Source: Camelimonas fluminis
GTDB lineage: Bacteria > Pseudomonadota > Alphaproteobacteria > Rhizobiales > Beijerinckiaceae
Reading direction: 5' to 3'
Assembly (NCBI RefSeq): GCF_014656355.1
Contig: NZ_BNCG01000006.1
Span: 54,275 to 97,087, forward strand
Length of the DNA: 42,813 bases
Shown piece by piece: positions 21,962 through 30,493 of the stretch. The notes beneath the pieces were generated by a model, which saw only the letters and a program-made list of their open reading frames with translations, did no database searches and was not told the DNA's origin. A program made the translations under genes and the position numbers. The stretch's first letter is position 1. Every line of letters starts with the position of its first letter.

Positions 21962-22465
21962 TCAGTGCGCCGCGCGCGGCGTTTCGTCTGCGTCCACGCC
22001 AGTCTGCAGGCTGGGGCTGAGGTCGCGCGACGGGCTGCCGGCGGCTGCGATCGGGATCATGCGCGGCTTCTTGGCTTCCGGGATCTCACGCACCAGCTCA
22101 ACGTGAAGCAGGCCGCTGTCGAGCCGGGCGCCGGTGACCAGCACATGGTCGGCAACCTGGAATTTCCGCTCGAAGGCGCGGGCGGCGATCCCCTGATGCA
22201 GGAATTCCGTACGGGCGTTTTCGGCGGGCGGGGCCTTCTCGCCGCGAACGGTCAGGGTGTTTTCCTTCAGTTCGAGCGACAGCTCGTCGGTTGTGAAGCC
22301 GGCGACGGCGATGGTGATGCGGTAGGCGTTTTCGCCGGTCCGCTCAATATTATAGGGTGGGTAGCCCGAGGCGCCGTCAACGGCGGCGAGCTTGTCGAGC
22401 ATGTTGAACACGCCGTCAAAGCCAACGGTCGAGCGATAAAGCGGGGAGAGATCGAAGTGTCGCAT
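21962..22465 (-). CDS. Hsp20/alpha-crystallin small heat-shock protein (IbpA type)
   Basis: A 167-residue holdase chaperone that keeps unfolded proteins soluble during heat stress. The start MRHFDLSPLYRSTVGFD is the class-A rhizobial/IbpA form. The alpha-crystallin domain runs from about residue 33 (YPPYNIERTGENAYRITIAV) to 130, with LELKENTLTVRGEK and the conserved region RAFERKFQVADHVLVTGA followed by DSGLLHVELVREIPE. The C-terminal tail carries the IxI-type motif MIPI needed for oligomerisation, then an unusually long variable tail. GGAGG lies seven bases before the ATG at 22465; the frame extends eight codons further, but those bases belong to the RNA thermometer. Expression is probably heat-induced both by the promoter and by the ROSE-like leader. 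Confidence 0.95.
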   Translation of the reverse strand: MRHFDLSPLYRSTVGFDGVFNMLDKLAAVDGASGYPPYNIERTGENAYRITIAVAGFTTDELSLELKENTLTVRGEKAPPAENARTEFLHQGIAARAFERKFQVADHVLVTGARLDSGLLHVELVREIPEAKKPRMIPIAAAGSPSRDLSPSLQTGVDADETPRAAH

Positions 22466-22560
22466 GGCATATCCTCCTGTGAGCGACATGCAGCCCGCCT
22501 CAATTGAGCGCGGACAGGCAGGTATTGCGCAGCCTGTGTGGCCTGCGCTCCCTTCAGTTC
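22466..22560 (-). ncRNA. ROSE-type RNA thermometer in the hsp20 5' leader
   Basis: Three hairpins can be drawn on the minus strand. The first is GCGCAG(G)CC/GGCTGCGC at 22527-22548. The second is CCGC(G)CTCAATTGAGGCGG at 22495-22513. The third, at 22467-22491, encloses the ribosome site: GCAU pairs with AUGC, then G-U, U-A, C-G, a bulged G, C-G and U-A, so that UCGCU faces AGGA. A U(U/C)GCU segment opposite AGGA with a bulged G is the hallmark of ROSE elements, which melt on heating and free the ribosome site of rhizobial small heat-shock genes. Seen directly: the pairing. Inferred: the temperature response. Confidence 0.85.
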
Positions 22561-22567
22561 GGCGCCC

Positions 22568-22596
22568 AATAGCGGTATTTCAAGTGGCGTTGACAA
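22568..22596 (-). promoter_or_regulatory. Possible promoter of hsp20
   Basis: On the minus strand TTGTCA and GCTATT are 17 bases apart, placing transcription start near 22560, just before the first ROSE hairpin. Whether the heat-shock sigma factor RpoH or the housekeeping sigma reads it cannot be decided from sequence. Confidence 0.35.
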
Positions 22597-22623
22597 CATG
22601 GCTGCGCTGGGGGCGACGTTTTC

Positions 22624-23652
22624 ATGGCTACCGAGGGATGGCGTTTTGCCGAAACCGCAGGTTATCGCCTGCCTGATGGCCATGAGGCGCTCAGCGTCGT
22701 CACGCGGGACGGCAGGACGTTGCGGGGGGTCCGTTGGCCGGCCCGCCTCGATCCGCAACGGATGCCGGCTCCCCAGGGCACGATCTGCCTGATGCAGGGG
22801 CGGGCCGAATTTATCGAGAAATACGCCGAGACCATTGAGGATCTGCTGCGCCGCGGCTTCGCGGTCGTGACGTTCGACTGGCGCGGCCAGGGCCTGTCAG
22901 ACCGCGAACTGCCCAACCGGTCGAAAGGCCATGTGGCCGACTTCCGCCTGTACAGGAACGATCTGGATGCGGTTGTCGCCCAGGCGGTGCCGGACTACTG
23001 GCCGCGCCCGCTGTTTGGTCTGGCCCATTCCATGGGCGGCGCCATTCTGCTGCAGGCGCTGGCTCACGGCTTCACCCGGTTCGCCCGGGTGGCGTTGAGC
23101 GCTCCGATGGTCGACATCGCCCTGCCCATGGCGCCGGGAGCGGCGCGCGGCCTGGCCCGCGCCCTGGGCATGGCCGGGATGGCGCGGGCATGGATTCCAG
23201 GCGGCGGCGCCCAGTCCGTTTCCATGAAGCCGTTCGAGGGCAACCCGCTGACCGGGGACGCCGGGCGTTACGCCCGCAACGCCGCACTGCTGGCGGCGGC
23301 GCGTGAAGGCGGGCTGGACATTGGCGTCGGCGATCCCACCGTGGGCTGGCTGAACGCCGCTTTCCGCTGCATCGCGGACATGGCGACGCCGGATTTCACG
23401 CGCGCCATCTCCACCCCGGTGCTGATTGTCGCCGCGGGGGCTGATCGCGTCGTTTCCACGCCGGCGGTCGAGCGGCTGGCGATGCGGCTGAAAACCGGGC
23501 GGGCCATCGTGCTGCCGGAGGCGCGACACGAGATCCTGATGGAGCGCGATGACATCCGCGCCGCTTTCTTCGCGGCGTTTGACGCCTTTATTCCGGGGAG
23601 CGCCGCCGAATTCGCGCCGCAGCCCCTGGGCGTGGATGGCGGCAGGGTCTGA
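22624..23652 (+). CDS. Alpha/beta hydrolase, lysophospholipase (PldB) type
   Basis: A 342-residue hydrolase of the Hydrolase_4 / PldB-like family, predicted to cleave lysophospholipids or monoacylglycerols. Features: the oxyanion strand and CLMQGRAEFIEKYAETI segment, FDWRGQGLSDR, the nucleophile elbow GLAHSMGGA with Ser136, and a C-terminal acid-base pair in AAGADRVVS (Asp) and EARHEILMERD (His). WRGQG.S and 'GRaEfiEKY' are typical of PldB-like proteins of Rhizobiales. GGGGG lies ten bases before the ATG. It is divergent from hsp20, sharing the 158-bp gap, and stands alone on its strand. No signal peptide, so probably cytoplasmic or membrane-associated. Confidence 0.9.
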   Translation: MATEGWRFAETAGYRLPDGHEALSVVTRDGRTLRGVRWPARLDPQRMPAPQGTICLMQGRAEFIEKYAETIEDLLRRGFAVVTFDWRGQGLSDRELPNRSKGHVADFRLYRNDLDAVVAQAVPDYWPRPLFGLAHSMGGAILLQALAHGFTRFARVALSAPMVDIALPMAPGAARGLARALGMAGMARAWIPGGGAQSVSMKPFEGNPLTGDAGRYARNAALLAAAREGGLDIGVGDPTVGWLNAAFRCIADMATPDFTRAISTPVLIVAAGADRVVSTPAVERLAMRLKTGRAIVLPEARHEILMERDDIRAAFFAAFDAFIPGSAAEFAPQPLGVDGGRV

Positions 23653-23691
23653 GACGGCGCGTCTGGACGCCTGCGCTCCGGAGGGCCGGGA

Positions 23692-24129
23692 TCAGGCCGG
23701 ATGAAGCGCGGCTTTCAGCTTTTCGCCGGCGGCGCGCAGCTCTTCCGGGGTGGCGCGCGGCGTGGGCCGGAACGTCAGCTTTTCCTCGGCGATGTAGCGC
23801 CGGGAGGTCAGGTCTGTGGTCTCGTGCATCGGCACCACATGGGCGTGGACGTGCGGCACGTCGACGCCCGTGAACAGGAAGCCGGCGCGCGCCACCCCAT
23901 ACAGCGCCTTCTGGGCGCGGGCGATCTTCTGCCCCATGGCCACGACCTCGGCGGCCAGTTCCGGCGGCATGTCGTCAAAGAATGGGTAGTGCTGGCGCGG
24001 GACGATCAGCGCGTGCCCCTCGCGCACGGGCTGGATGTCGAGGAAGGCGACGAGGTTTTCGCTTTCACAGACGATCTGCGCCGGAATGGTTCCGGCGGTG
24101 ATGGCGCAGAAAAGGCAGCCGTTGCTCAC
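23692..24129 (-). CDS. HIT-family (histidine triad) hydrolase
   Basis: A 145-residue member of the HIT superfamily, enzymes that hydrolyse nucleotide phosphoramidates or related AMP conjugates. The triad HVHAHVVP sits near residue 93, and the N-terminal CLFC (two Cys, possible metal site) with FLDIQPVREGHALIVPRQHY is the Hint/FHIT-like core. The start is a GTG at 24129, supported by GGGG nine bases upstream. The gene follows hisN by 61 bases on the same strand, so the two may be co-transcribed. Physiological substrate unknown. Confidence 0.92.
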   Translation of the reverse strand: MSNGCLFCAITAGTIPAQIVCESENLVAFLDIQPVREGHALIVPRQHYPFFDDMPPELAAEVVAMGQKIARAQKALYGVARAGFLFTGVDVPHVHAHVVPMHETTDLTSRRYIAEEKLTFRPTPRATPEELRAAGEKLKAALHPA

Positions 24130-24190
24130 GGGTCGTTTCCCCTGTTTTTCCTGGTTGGTCGTTTTTCCTGGCGAGAGGCGGCGGCCGCAA

Positions 24191-24979
24191 TCAGGCGGCG
24201 CCGGCCAGCAGCCGCATGGCCGCCGCGTGGATGGCGGGATCGCCCGCGGCGATGATCTGCCCGCCCTGGGTGGCCGGCTGGCCGTCCCAGGTGGTGACGA
24301 CGCCGCCCGCGCCCTGAATGATCGGAACCAGCGGCGCGATGTCGCACGGCTTCAGGCCCGCTTCGATGACCAGGTCGATATGGCCGGCGGCGAGCAGGCA
24401 ATAGGCGTAGCAGTCCGCGCCATAGCGGGTGAGGCGCACGGCGCCGCGCACCCGGCCGAAAGCCTCCGCTTCAGCGGCGCTGAACAGGTGCGGCGAGGTT
24501 GAGGACAGGGTTGCCTCCGCCAGGGAAGCGCAACTGCGGGTGCGGATCACCCGGGTTCCGGCGCCGCGCTGATAGCGGCTCTGGCCGCAGTCGCCGTAGA
24601 ACTTCTCGCCAATGAACGGCTGGCACATCATGCCATAGACCGGCGCGCCGTTGCGCTTCAGGCCGATCAGCGTGCCCCACAGCGGCAGGCCGCTGATGAA
24701 GGCGGAGGTGCCGTCGATGGGATCAAGCACCCAGACGTACTCGGACGACGAGCCCTCATCGCCATATTCCTCGCCCTCGATGCCATGGGCCGGAAACGTC
24801 TGGCGGATGCGGGCGCGCATGGCCGCCTCGGCGGCGCGATCAGCCTCGGTCACCGGATCGAAGGCTCCCTGACCGGCCTTGTTCTCCATGGTCATGGCCG
24901 AGCGGAAAAATGGCGCGATGGTGCGGGCCGACAGATCGGCGAGGTCGTTCACGAACGCGGCGAAATCAATGGCCGTCAC
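24191..24979 (-). CDS. hisN: Histidinol-phosphatase, inositol-monophosphatase family
   Basis: A 262-residue Mg2+-dependent phosphatase predicted to dephosphorylate histidinol phosphate, the penultimate step of histidine synthesis. The family motifs are EGEEYGDEG, WVLDPIDGTSAFISGLPLWG (metal ligands DPIDGT) and the C-terminal GLKPCDIAPLVPIIQGAGG. The 'SAFISGLPLWGTLIGL' wording is characteristic of the HisN branch rather than SuhB. The frame opens upstream at 25063, but the GTG at 24979 gives the usual length and has GAGAG eight bases before it. The neighbouring genes (HIT downstream, N-formylglutamate amidohydrolase upstream) are not other his biosynthesis genes, as is common for hisN. Confidence 0.9.
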   Translation of the reverse strand: MTAIDFAAFVNDLADLSARTIAPFFRSAMTMENKAGQGAFDPVTEADRAAEAAMRARIRQTFPAHGIEGEEYGDEGSSSEYVWVLDPIDGTSAFISGLPLWGTLIGLKRNGAPVYGMMCQPFIGEKFYGDCGQSRYQRGAGTRVIRTRSCASLAEATLSSTSPHLFSAAEAEAFGRVRGAVRLTRYGADCYAYCLLAAGHIDLVIEAGLKPCDIAPLVPIIQGAGGVVTTWDGQPATQGGQIIAAGDPAIHAAAMRLLAGAA

Positions 24980-25173
24980 GATGCTGTCTCTCTCCACCGG
25001 CGTCAGCGTGGGGCCGCCGCGCCCGTCAGCGCGATGCAACCTGTGTTCTGGCGACCGCCCCATCGGCGACCTTGCCCTGGGCAGTCAGGCCATGGCCGCG
25101 CCTGCGCGCGCCGGCGTCCATTCATGCCATAGCGGCGATGAAATTGCGATGTCAGCGTCTGGATGTCGGGCGT

Positions 25174-26064
25174 TTACTCGGCGGCCAGCCGCTGCGTGGG
25201 CAGGCTGGCGGTGAGCATGGGGAGGAAGCTGGCGAATACGCCCAGCAGATTGCGGCTGAAAGCGGCCCAGCCAGGTCCCGGTTCGATGCGCTGCTCATCC
25301 ATATAGAGCGACCGGTTGATCTCGATCTGCACCGCGTGGCGGCCGGCCAGCGGCGCGCCATAGTGCTCGGTGATGAAGCCGCCGGCGTAGGGCGCGTTGC
25401 GGGTGACGCGATAACCGGCGTCAGCGAAGCCCTGTTCAAGGGAATCCATGATCGCCGGGGCGCAGCTTGAGCCATAGCGGTCGCCCAGCACGATGTCCGG
25501 CGTGCCGCCGAGACGACGCGGCGTGCTGGTGGACGGCATCGAATGGCAGTCGACCAGCACCGCGACGCCGAACTGTCGCTGGGTGCGGGCGAGCAGCCGG
25601 CGCAGGGCGCGATGATACGGTTTGTACAGGGTGTCGATGCGGTGCAGGGCGGCTTCAGGCGGCAGGCGCTCACGCCAGATAGAGCGGCCCTCCGCCACCA
25701 CTTTGGGGATCGTGCCGAGGCCGCCGGCGACGCGCGGCGAGCGCGTGTTCGCCCACGCCGGCAACGGGGCGCTGAACATCTCCGGGTCCAGCTCCCAGGG
25801 CTCGCGGTTCAGATCGAGAAAGGCGCGGGGAAAACAGGCGTGCAACAGCGGCGCGCCCAGCGACACCGCCGGCGCCGCGAGCAGATCGACGAAAGCGTCC
25901 TCGGAGCGTCGCAACTCCAGTGCGTCAAGCTGGCTGGCGGCGATGAACTCCGGCGGATAGTCACGGCCTGAATGGGGCGCGTTGAACACCACCGGCGCGA
26001 TCTGCAGCAAGGGTTCGGTGACCACGAACGGGGGATCGAATACGGGCTCCGTTTCAAGGGGCAT
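25174..26064 (-). CDS. N-formylglutamate amidohydrolase family protein
   Basis: A 296-residue enzyme of the N-formylglutamate amidohydrolase (HutG/FGase) family, which releases formate and glutamate from N-formylglutamate, the last step of one histidine-degradation route. The metal-binding start NAPHSGRDYPPEF is intact, followed by DLNREPWELDPEMF, DCHSMPS, GGFITEHYG and VQIEINRSLYMDE. AGGA lies eight bases before the ATG at 26064. No other hut genes are nearby, so in this lineage the protein may serve general deformylation; that is inference. It lies upstream of hisN with a 194-base gap and is divergent from cpdR. Confidence 0.92.
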   Translation of the reverse strand: MPLETEPVFDPPFVVTEPLLQIAPVVFNAPHSGRDYPPEFIAASQLDALELRRSEDAFVDLLAAPAVSLGAPLLHACFPRAFLDLNREPWELDPEMFSAPLPAWANTRSPRVAGGLGTIPKVVAEGRSIWRERLPPEAALHRIDTLYKPYHRALRRLLARTQRQFGVAVLVDCHSMPSTSTPRRLGGTPDIVLGDRYGSSCAPAIMDSLEQGFADAGYRVTRNAPYAGGFITEHYGAPLAGRHAVQIEINRSLYMDEQRIEPGPGWAAFSRNLLGVFASFLPMLTASLPTQRLAAE

Positions 26065-26550
26065 GCATCAGGTCCTGCAAGCGGCGGTCGGGCCGGAAAA
26101 CGGCTTGAACAGGGACGACGCCGGCCCGCCAGGCCCTCTGGCCGATGCGGCCAGTCCGGCTGGGCGGCGTTGCGTCGCGCCGGTGTCTTGCGACAGCTAT
26201 AGTGGACTCCAGTCGCGCCGGCTTGTCCATAGAGCATTCGGTGGAGCCGTTGACGCCGTCCGGCATGGCAAAGCGCGCCGTTTCAGAGCGGTCAGGCAAA
26301 ACTCCGGTTCGACCGGGCGTCGCCCCCGGGCCTGGATGCCCCCTGTCGCTGCAGCCGGGTTGCGGAAACGGCGATTGCCGGCCCGGCCCCCTTGGGGCGG
26401 TGGCGTCAGCGCGTCCCGGCGTTTCCAGGGAATGTGTTTCCAGGGAATGTTCAGGGGGCGGTTTTGCGGCGGCGGCGAAAATTCACCGCTTCTTTACGGC
26501 GACGTGGTTAAAAACTGCAGCGAGACAATGGGCGACATGTGATCCCGATG
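26065..26550. other. Divergent intergenic region upstream of cpdR
   Basis: About 486 bp without a recognisable gene. It contains a perfect 15-bp tandem duplication (26421-26450) and, at 26508-26514, a GGTTAA half-site resembling one half of a CtrA box; the second half is missing. The cpdR promoter should lie in the right part. Confidence 0.45.
26421..26450. repeat. Perfect 15-bp tandem duplication upstream of cpdR
   Basis: gtttccagggaatgt is repeated exactly at 26421-26435 and 26436-26450, about 100 bases before the cpdR start, within the likely promoter region. Confidence 0.85.
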
Positions 26551-26907
26551 ATGAACAAGATCCTGCTGGCTGAAGACGACAACGACATGCGTCGCTTCCT
26601 GGTCAAGGCGCTGGAAAACGCTGGCTACGAAGTTGCGTCATTCGACAACGGTCTTTCGGCTTACAACCGGCTGCGCGAGGAGCCGTTTGAACTTTTGCTG
26701 ACGGATATCGTCATGCCGGAAATGGACGGCATCGAGCTGGCGCGCCGCGCCACCGAGCTCGATCCGGACCTGAAGGTGATGTTCATCACCGGCTTCGCCG
26801 CCGTGGCGCTGAACGCGGACTCACAGGCTCCGCGCGACGCCCGGGTGCTCTCCAAGCCGTTCCACCTGCGCGATCTGGTCGCCGAGGTGGAGAAAATGCT
26901 CGCGGCG
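26551..26907 (+). CDS. cpdR: Single-domain response regulator CpdR
   Basis: A 118-residue receiver-only protein that, when unphosphorylated, acts as adaptor delivering cell-cycle substrates to the ClpXP protease in alphaproteobacteria. MNKILLAEDDNDMRRFLVKA at the start and EEPFELLLTDIVMPEMDGIE are nearly identical to Caulobacter and Rhizobium CpdR as I recall them. The acidic pocket is Asp9/Asp10 and the phospho-acceptor is Asp52; FITGFAAVALN and LSKPFHLRDLV complete the fold. Upstream in-frame starts (GTG 26539, ATG 26548) exist; 26551 matches the family start. The stop codon ends at 26910. Phosphorylation in this group comes from the CckA-ChpT relay, not encoded here. Confidence 0.95.
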
Positions 26908-27136
26908 TGAATTTTCCCCAGCCGCGAAATTTTCCCTGGTGACGTGAAGTTATCAACACAGGGGGTGTTGCCAGCGGTCCGGGGAGGGGCTATTAGCCCA
27001 CTCACTTGCTGAGCGCCCGGCTCCGCAAGGCTCCAGCAGGCGGAATTGTCGCAAGGCAGCCCAATCGCTGGTGATAAAAATTCCTTTCCGGATGACTTGT
27101 CATGGTCTCGGTTTTGAGGCAGACAGCGACGGAAAT

Positions 27137-27211
<75 letters not shown>

Positions 27212-27356
27212 TTTCATTAAAGCGCTGTGAGGCCGCAACCGGCCTCCGGGGCTTTGAACCCAGACAGACGTGTTTCATGGTTCGCGGCGCAAGGCGCTTT
27301 CTGTGAGATGCGCCAACCGGCGAGGCGGTTGCGTCGCGCCATACAGGAACCGGAAC

Positions 27357-27482
27357 ATGAAGGTCCGCAATTCTCTGAAGGCCCTGCTCGGCCGCCATCG
27401 CGACAACCAGCTCGTTCGTCGCAAGGGCCGCGTCTTCATCATCAACAAGACCCAGAAGCGCTACAAGGCCCGCCAGGGCTGA
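27357..27482 (+). CDS. rpmJ: 50S ribosomal protein L36
   Basis: A 41-residue basic protein of the large ribosomal subunit, starting [18 protein letters not shown] and ending [12 protein letters not shown]. This is the C-minus (non-zinc) L36 form usual in alphaproteobacteria: the Cys/His zinc ligands of the other form are absent, so its ribosome does not need zinc here. AGGAA lies seven bases before the ATG at 27357; the frame is open further upstream but carries no L36 sequence. Stand-alone gene followed by a good terminator. Confidence 0.96.
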   Translation: MKVRNSLKALLGRHRDNQLVRRKGRVFIINKTQKRYKARQG

Positions 27483-27526
27483 TTGGCCGCGGCCGGTCAT
27501 TCCGGCGCGCCAGATACGCTTTCAGA

Positions 27527-27554
27527 ACGCCCGCGCTTTGCGCGGGTGTTTTTT
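27527..27554 (+). terminator. Rho-independent terminator of rpmJ
   Basis: A 10-bp stem (acgcccgcgc/gcgcgggtgt, one wobble pair) around TTT, ending in six T; 44 bases after the rpmJ stop. Confidence 0.85.
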
Positions 27555-27677
27555 ATTGTCTCCGCAGATCAGGTTTTCGCCTGACCATCGCAAGTCCCTG
27601 AATGTCGCACTTCCCCGGCTGGCGCAGCGCCGCCGTGTTGCTTGAATGCCTCCGGGGCGCTGGCGTATTATCGGCTG

Positions 27678-28307
27678 ATGACCTTGCGATCCTACGTCCC
27701 TGCGTTTCCCGTCATGCTGGCCTGCGTCCTGCTGGCTGGCGTCGCCCCTGCCTCAGCAGCGCCTGCCCCGGCAACGGCTGGGGAAGGCGTGGGCGTGAAG
27801 GAGGAGAAGGCCGCGCCGCAACCTGGCGGCGATTCGGTCGACCGCCTGTTCGAGCGCCTCGGCAAGATCACTGACGAAGAAGAGGGCGAGGGCGTCGCGC
27901 GCCGGATTGAGGAGCAGTGGCTGCGTTCAGGCAGCCCGACGGCCGACCTGCTGATGCGGCGGGCGGTGGTGGCGACGCTGGGCGGCGATCAGGCGCTGGC
28001 GGTGGAGCTGCTGGACCGGGTGATCGTGCTGCGCCCGGGCTGGGCCGAGGCGTGGAACCGCCGCGCCGCGCTGTTCACCCTGCTGGGCGACGACCAGCGA
28101 GCCGCCGTCGATCTGCAGCGCGCCCTGACGCTGGAGCCGCGCCACTATCAGGCCCTGGCTGCGCTCGGCGTGATTTTCAGCCGTAACGAGGACAGCCGCA
28201 ACGCCCTGAAGGCGTGGCGCCGGTCGCTGGCGTTGAACCCGTTCCAGCCGGAACTGAAGCAGCGCGTCGACCGGATGGCGCCGGACGTGGACGGGCGCGA
28301 CCTGTAG
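27678..28307 (+). CDS. Exported tetratricopeptide-repeat protein
   Basis: A 209-residue protein with a signal peptide (MTLRSYVPAFPVMLACVLLA..., cleavage near APASA-AP) and a short acidic stretch. Two to three TPR units follow between about residues 85 and 195. The clearest are ALAVELLDRVIVLRPGWAEA and RAAVDLQRALTLEPRHYQAL, each ending in the 'P...A' turn, then NALKAWRRSLALNPFQPEL. TPRs bind partner proteins; the partner is unknown. The frame is open from a TTG at 27642, but the ATG at 27678 begins the signal peptide. Similar small TPR proteins are frequently found next to rpmJ and pyk in Rhizobiales (recalled). It converges with pyk. Confidence 0.8.
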   Translation: MTLRSYVPAFPVMLACVLLAGVAPASAAPAPATAGEGVGVKEEKAAPQPGGDSVDRLFERLGKITDEEEGEGVARRIEEQWLRSGSPTADLLMRRAVVATLGGDQALAVELLDRVIVLRPGWAEAWNRRAALFTLLGDDQRAAVDLQRALTLEPRHYQALAALGVIFSRNEDSRNALKAWRRSLALNPFQPELKQRVDRMAPDVDGRDL

Positions 28308-28574
28308 CCCGTTCGCCACCGGGACGATCACCTGAACGGACTGGATTGTGAAGGCGCCCAGGCCGTGAGGCCCGGCCGCTTTCATGCGCGTTGCTTCATG
28401 CCAGATCGCCGGCATGCTGACGCCCCCCGCGATCTGCAAAGCTCACACCAGCGCGACGCATATCCTTGCAGGACAGTGCTCCGCCGCAAGGGGAGCGCAA
28501 AACGCCATCATCAGACCCACGGCGCCAAACCCACTGCCGCAATCCCCAATGGCGTCCGGTCATGGATTTTGGCG

Positions 28575-30023
28575 TCAGGCCGCGCCCTTGCCGGTGGAGC
28601 CGATGAAGGCCATGCGCAGCATGTTGGTGGCGCCAGGGGAGCCGAAGGGCACGCCGGCGACGATCAGGACACGGTCCGCCGGGGCGGCGAAGCCTTCCGA
28701 GCAGGCGAGGGCGCAGGCGCGCCCGGTCATGTCGTCCACGTCATGGGCGTCTTCCGTCACCACCGCATGTACGCCCCAGGCCACCGCCAGACGGCGGGCG
28801 GTGGTCTCGCGCGGCGTCAGGGCGATCATCGGCGTTTGCGGCCGCTCGCGGGCGATGCGCAGGCCGGTGGCGCCGGAGGCGGTCCACGCCACGATGGTGC
28901 GGATGTCGACCGTTTCGGAGATGGTGCGGGCGGCGGCGGCGATGGCGTCGGCGCCGGTGGATTCCGGCTGGGTGCGCTGCGCCGTGATGATGGTGCGGAA
29001 ATTGGGGTCGCTCTCGACCTGCTCGCCGATGCGGTTCATGGTCGCCACCGCCTCGACCGGGAACTGGCCGGCGGCGCTCTCCGCCGACAGCATCACCGCG
29101 TCGGCGCCCTCAAACACGGCCGTGGCCACGTCCGACACCTCGGCGCGGGTCGGCACCGGCGAACTGATCATCGATTCCAGCATCTGCGTGGCGACGACCA
29201 CCGGCTTGCCGAGGCGGCGGCCCATGCGGGTGATCTGCTTCTGGATGCCAGGCACCTGTTCCAGCGGCATTTCCACGCCGAGGTCGCCGCGCGCCACCAT
29301 GACGCCGTCAGCCAGCTCGAAAATCTCGTCGAGGCGGGTCACAGCCTGCGGCTTCTCGATCTTGGCCATCACCAGGGCGCGGCCGCGGGCCGTCTTCTTG
29401 ACGTCGGCGACGTCCTCGGGACGCTGCACGAACGACACGGCGATCCAGTCGACGCCGCACGCCAGCGCCGCGTCGAGATCGGAGCGGTCCTTGTCGGTGA
29501 GAGCCGAGACCGGAATGGTGGTGTCCGGCAGGCTGACGCCCTTGCGGTTGGATACGCTCCCAGGCACGACGACCGTGGTGGCGACAGCGGTTTTCTGCTT
29601 CGTGCGCTTCACGCCCGTGACCACGAGCTCGACCTTGCCGTCATCGACCAGAATACGGTGTCCGACATCGAGGGCGTCGAGAATTTCCGGGTGAGGCAGC
29701 TTCACCCGGTCCACGTTGCCGGGCGCATCGCTGTTGTCGAGGGTGAAGGTCGCGCCCCGGTCCAGATTGACCCTGTCGCCGGCGAAAACGCCGAGGCGCA
29801 GCTTGGGCCCCTGCAGATCGGCGAGGATGCCGATCGGCCGGCCGACGCGGGCCTCGACGGCGCGAATGTCGTCGACACGCTCACGCAGGGCGTCGCGGGA
29901 GGTGTGGCTCATGTTGATGCGGAACATGTCCGCGCCGGCGCGGAACAGCGCTTCAATTCTGCCTGCGGTGGAAGAGGCCGGGCCTAATGTGGCGACAACC
30001 TTGACCCGTCGCATACGTCTCAT
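28575..30023 (-). CDS. pyk: Pyruvate kinase
   Basis: A 482-residue glycolytic enzyme converting phosphoenolpyruvate and ADP to pyruvate and ATP. It starts RVKVVATLGPASST and has FRINMSHTS, the substrate loop LADLQGPKLRLG, the active-site block VMVARGDLGVEMPLEQVP, TQMLESMISSPVPTRAEVSD and the C-terminal regulatory domain from about residue 355 (RTIVAWTASGATGLRIARER). Active-site Lys is in MAKIEKPQAV. Its ATG overlaps the TGA of the upstream DUF1036 gene (ATGA at 30020-30023), so the two are translationally coupled. The 267-bp gap downstream shows nothing recognisable. Confidence 0.97.
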   Translation of the reverse strand: MRRMRRVKVVATLGPASSTAGRIEALFRAGADMFRINMSHTSRDALRERVDDIRAVEARVGRPIGILADLQGPKLRLGVFAGDRVNLDRGATFTLDNSDAPGNVDRVKLPHPEILDALDVGHRILVDDGKVELVVTGVKRTKQKTAVATTVVVPGSVSNRKGVSLPDTTIPVSALTDKDRSDLDAALACGVDWIAVSFVQRPEDVADVKKTARGRALVMAKIEKPQAVTRLDEIFELADGVMVARGDLGVEMPLEQVPGIQKQITRMGRRLGKPVVVATQMLESMISSPVPTRAEVSDVATAVFEGADAVMLSAESAAGQFPVEAVATMNRIGEQVESDPNFRTIITAQRTQPESTGADAIAAAARTISETVDIRTIVAWTASGATGLRIARERPQTPMIALTPRETTARRLAVAWGVHAVVTEDAHDVDDMTGRACALACSEGFAAPADRVLIVAGVPFGSPGATNMLRMAFIGSTGKGAA

Positions 30024-30493
30024 CTGGAATTCTCCGGCGTCCTTGGCGTGTCGGTCAGCTGGATGGTCCAGCTTTTCTGCTCTCCGGTGTCCACCTCGAA
30101 GAAGCCGCTGCGGTCGTAACCCCGCGCCAGGCAGTTCTCGACGCCGCGAATGGAAAATTCGCGGTCACGGGTGCACATGAAGGCCTTGCCGGACCACTCG
30201 CCGCCACGGTCATAATCGACCGCGTATATATAATAAAAACGGGCGGCGAGCGCTCCGCGCAGCAGGGTTTCACAACCTTTCGCCCCGAGGTTCCACCACC
30301 CTTCGGTGATCCATCCCTGGGCGTCGCGATAGCCCAGCGCCACGCCGATGCGGCTGCCCGTCATGTTGCACATGCGCAGGTCCGCCCGGGCGGCGCCGGA
30401 GGTCAGCGCCAGCGCTCCCCCCGTCATAGCCAGACACAGCGCCATGCGGGCGCCCGCGCGAATGGCTTTTGCCGGAAGACCTGGCGACGACAT
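30020..30493 (-). CDS. DUF1036 exported protein
   Basis: A 157-residue secreted protein of the DUF1036 family, widespread beside pyruvate kinase in Rhizobiales. The frame opens at 30586, but GGAG nine bases before the ATG at 30493 and the signal peptide beginning there (hydrophobic core then ARA cleavage) set the start. The mature part begins ADLRMCNMTGSRIGVALGYR and has GWITEGWWNLGAKGCETLL, YYIYAVDYDRGGEW and FSIRGVENCLARGYDRSGFF. Four Cys in the mature part (CNM, CET, CTR, NCL) may form two disulfides in the periplasm. Function is unknown. It is first in a two-gene unit with pyk, overlapping it by four bases. Confidence 0.88.
   Translation of the reverse strand: MSSPGLPAKAIRAGARMALCLAMTGGALALTSGAARADLRMCNMTGSRIGVALGYRDAQGWITEGWWNLGAKGCETLLRGALAARFYYIYAVDYDRGGEWSGKAFMCTRDREFSIRGVENCLARGYDRSGFFEVDTGEQKSWTIQLTDTPRTPENSR

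Noticed and set aside
26508..26530. CtrA binding site upstream of cpdR
   Set aside because: Only one half-site (GGTTAA) is present; the second TTAA at the required spacing is missing.
26950..26961. DnaA-box-like ttatcaacacag after cpdR, considered as part of an origin
   Set aside because: A single imperfect match with no cluster of boxes, AT-rich unwinding region or origin-linked genes nearby.
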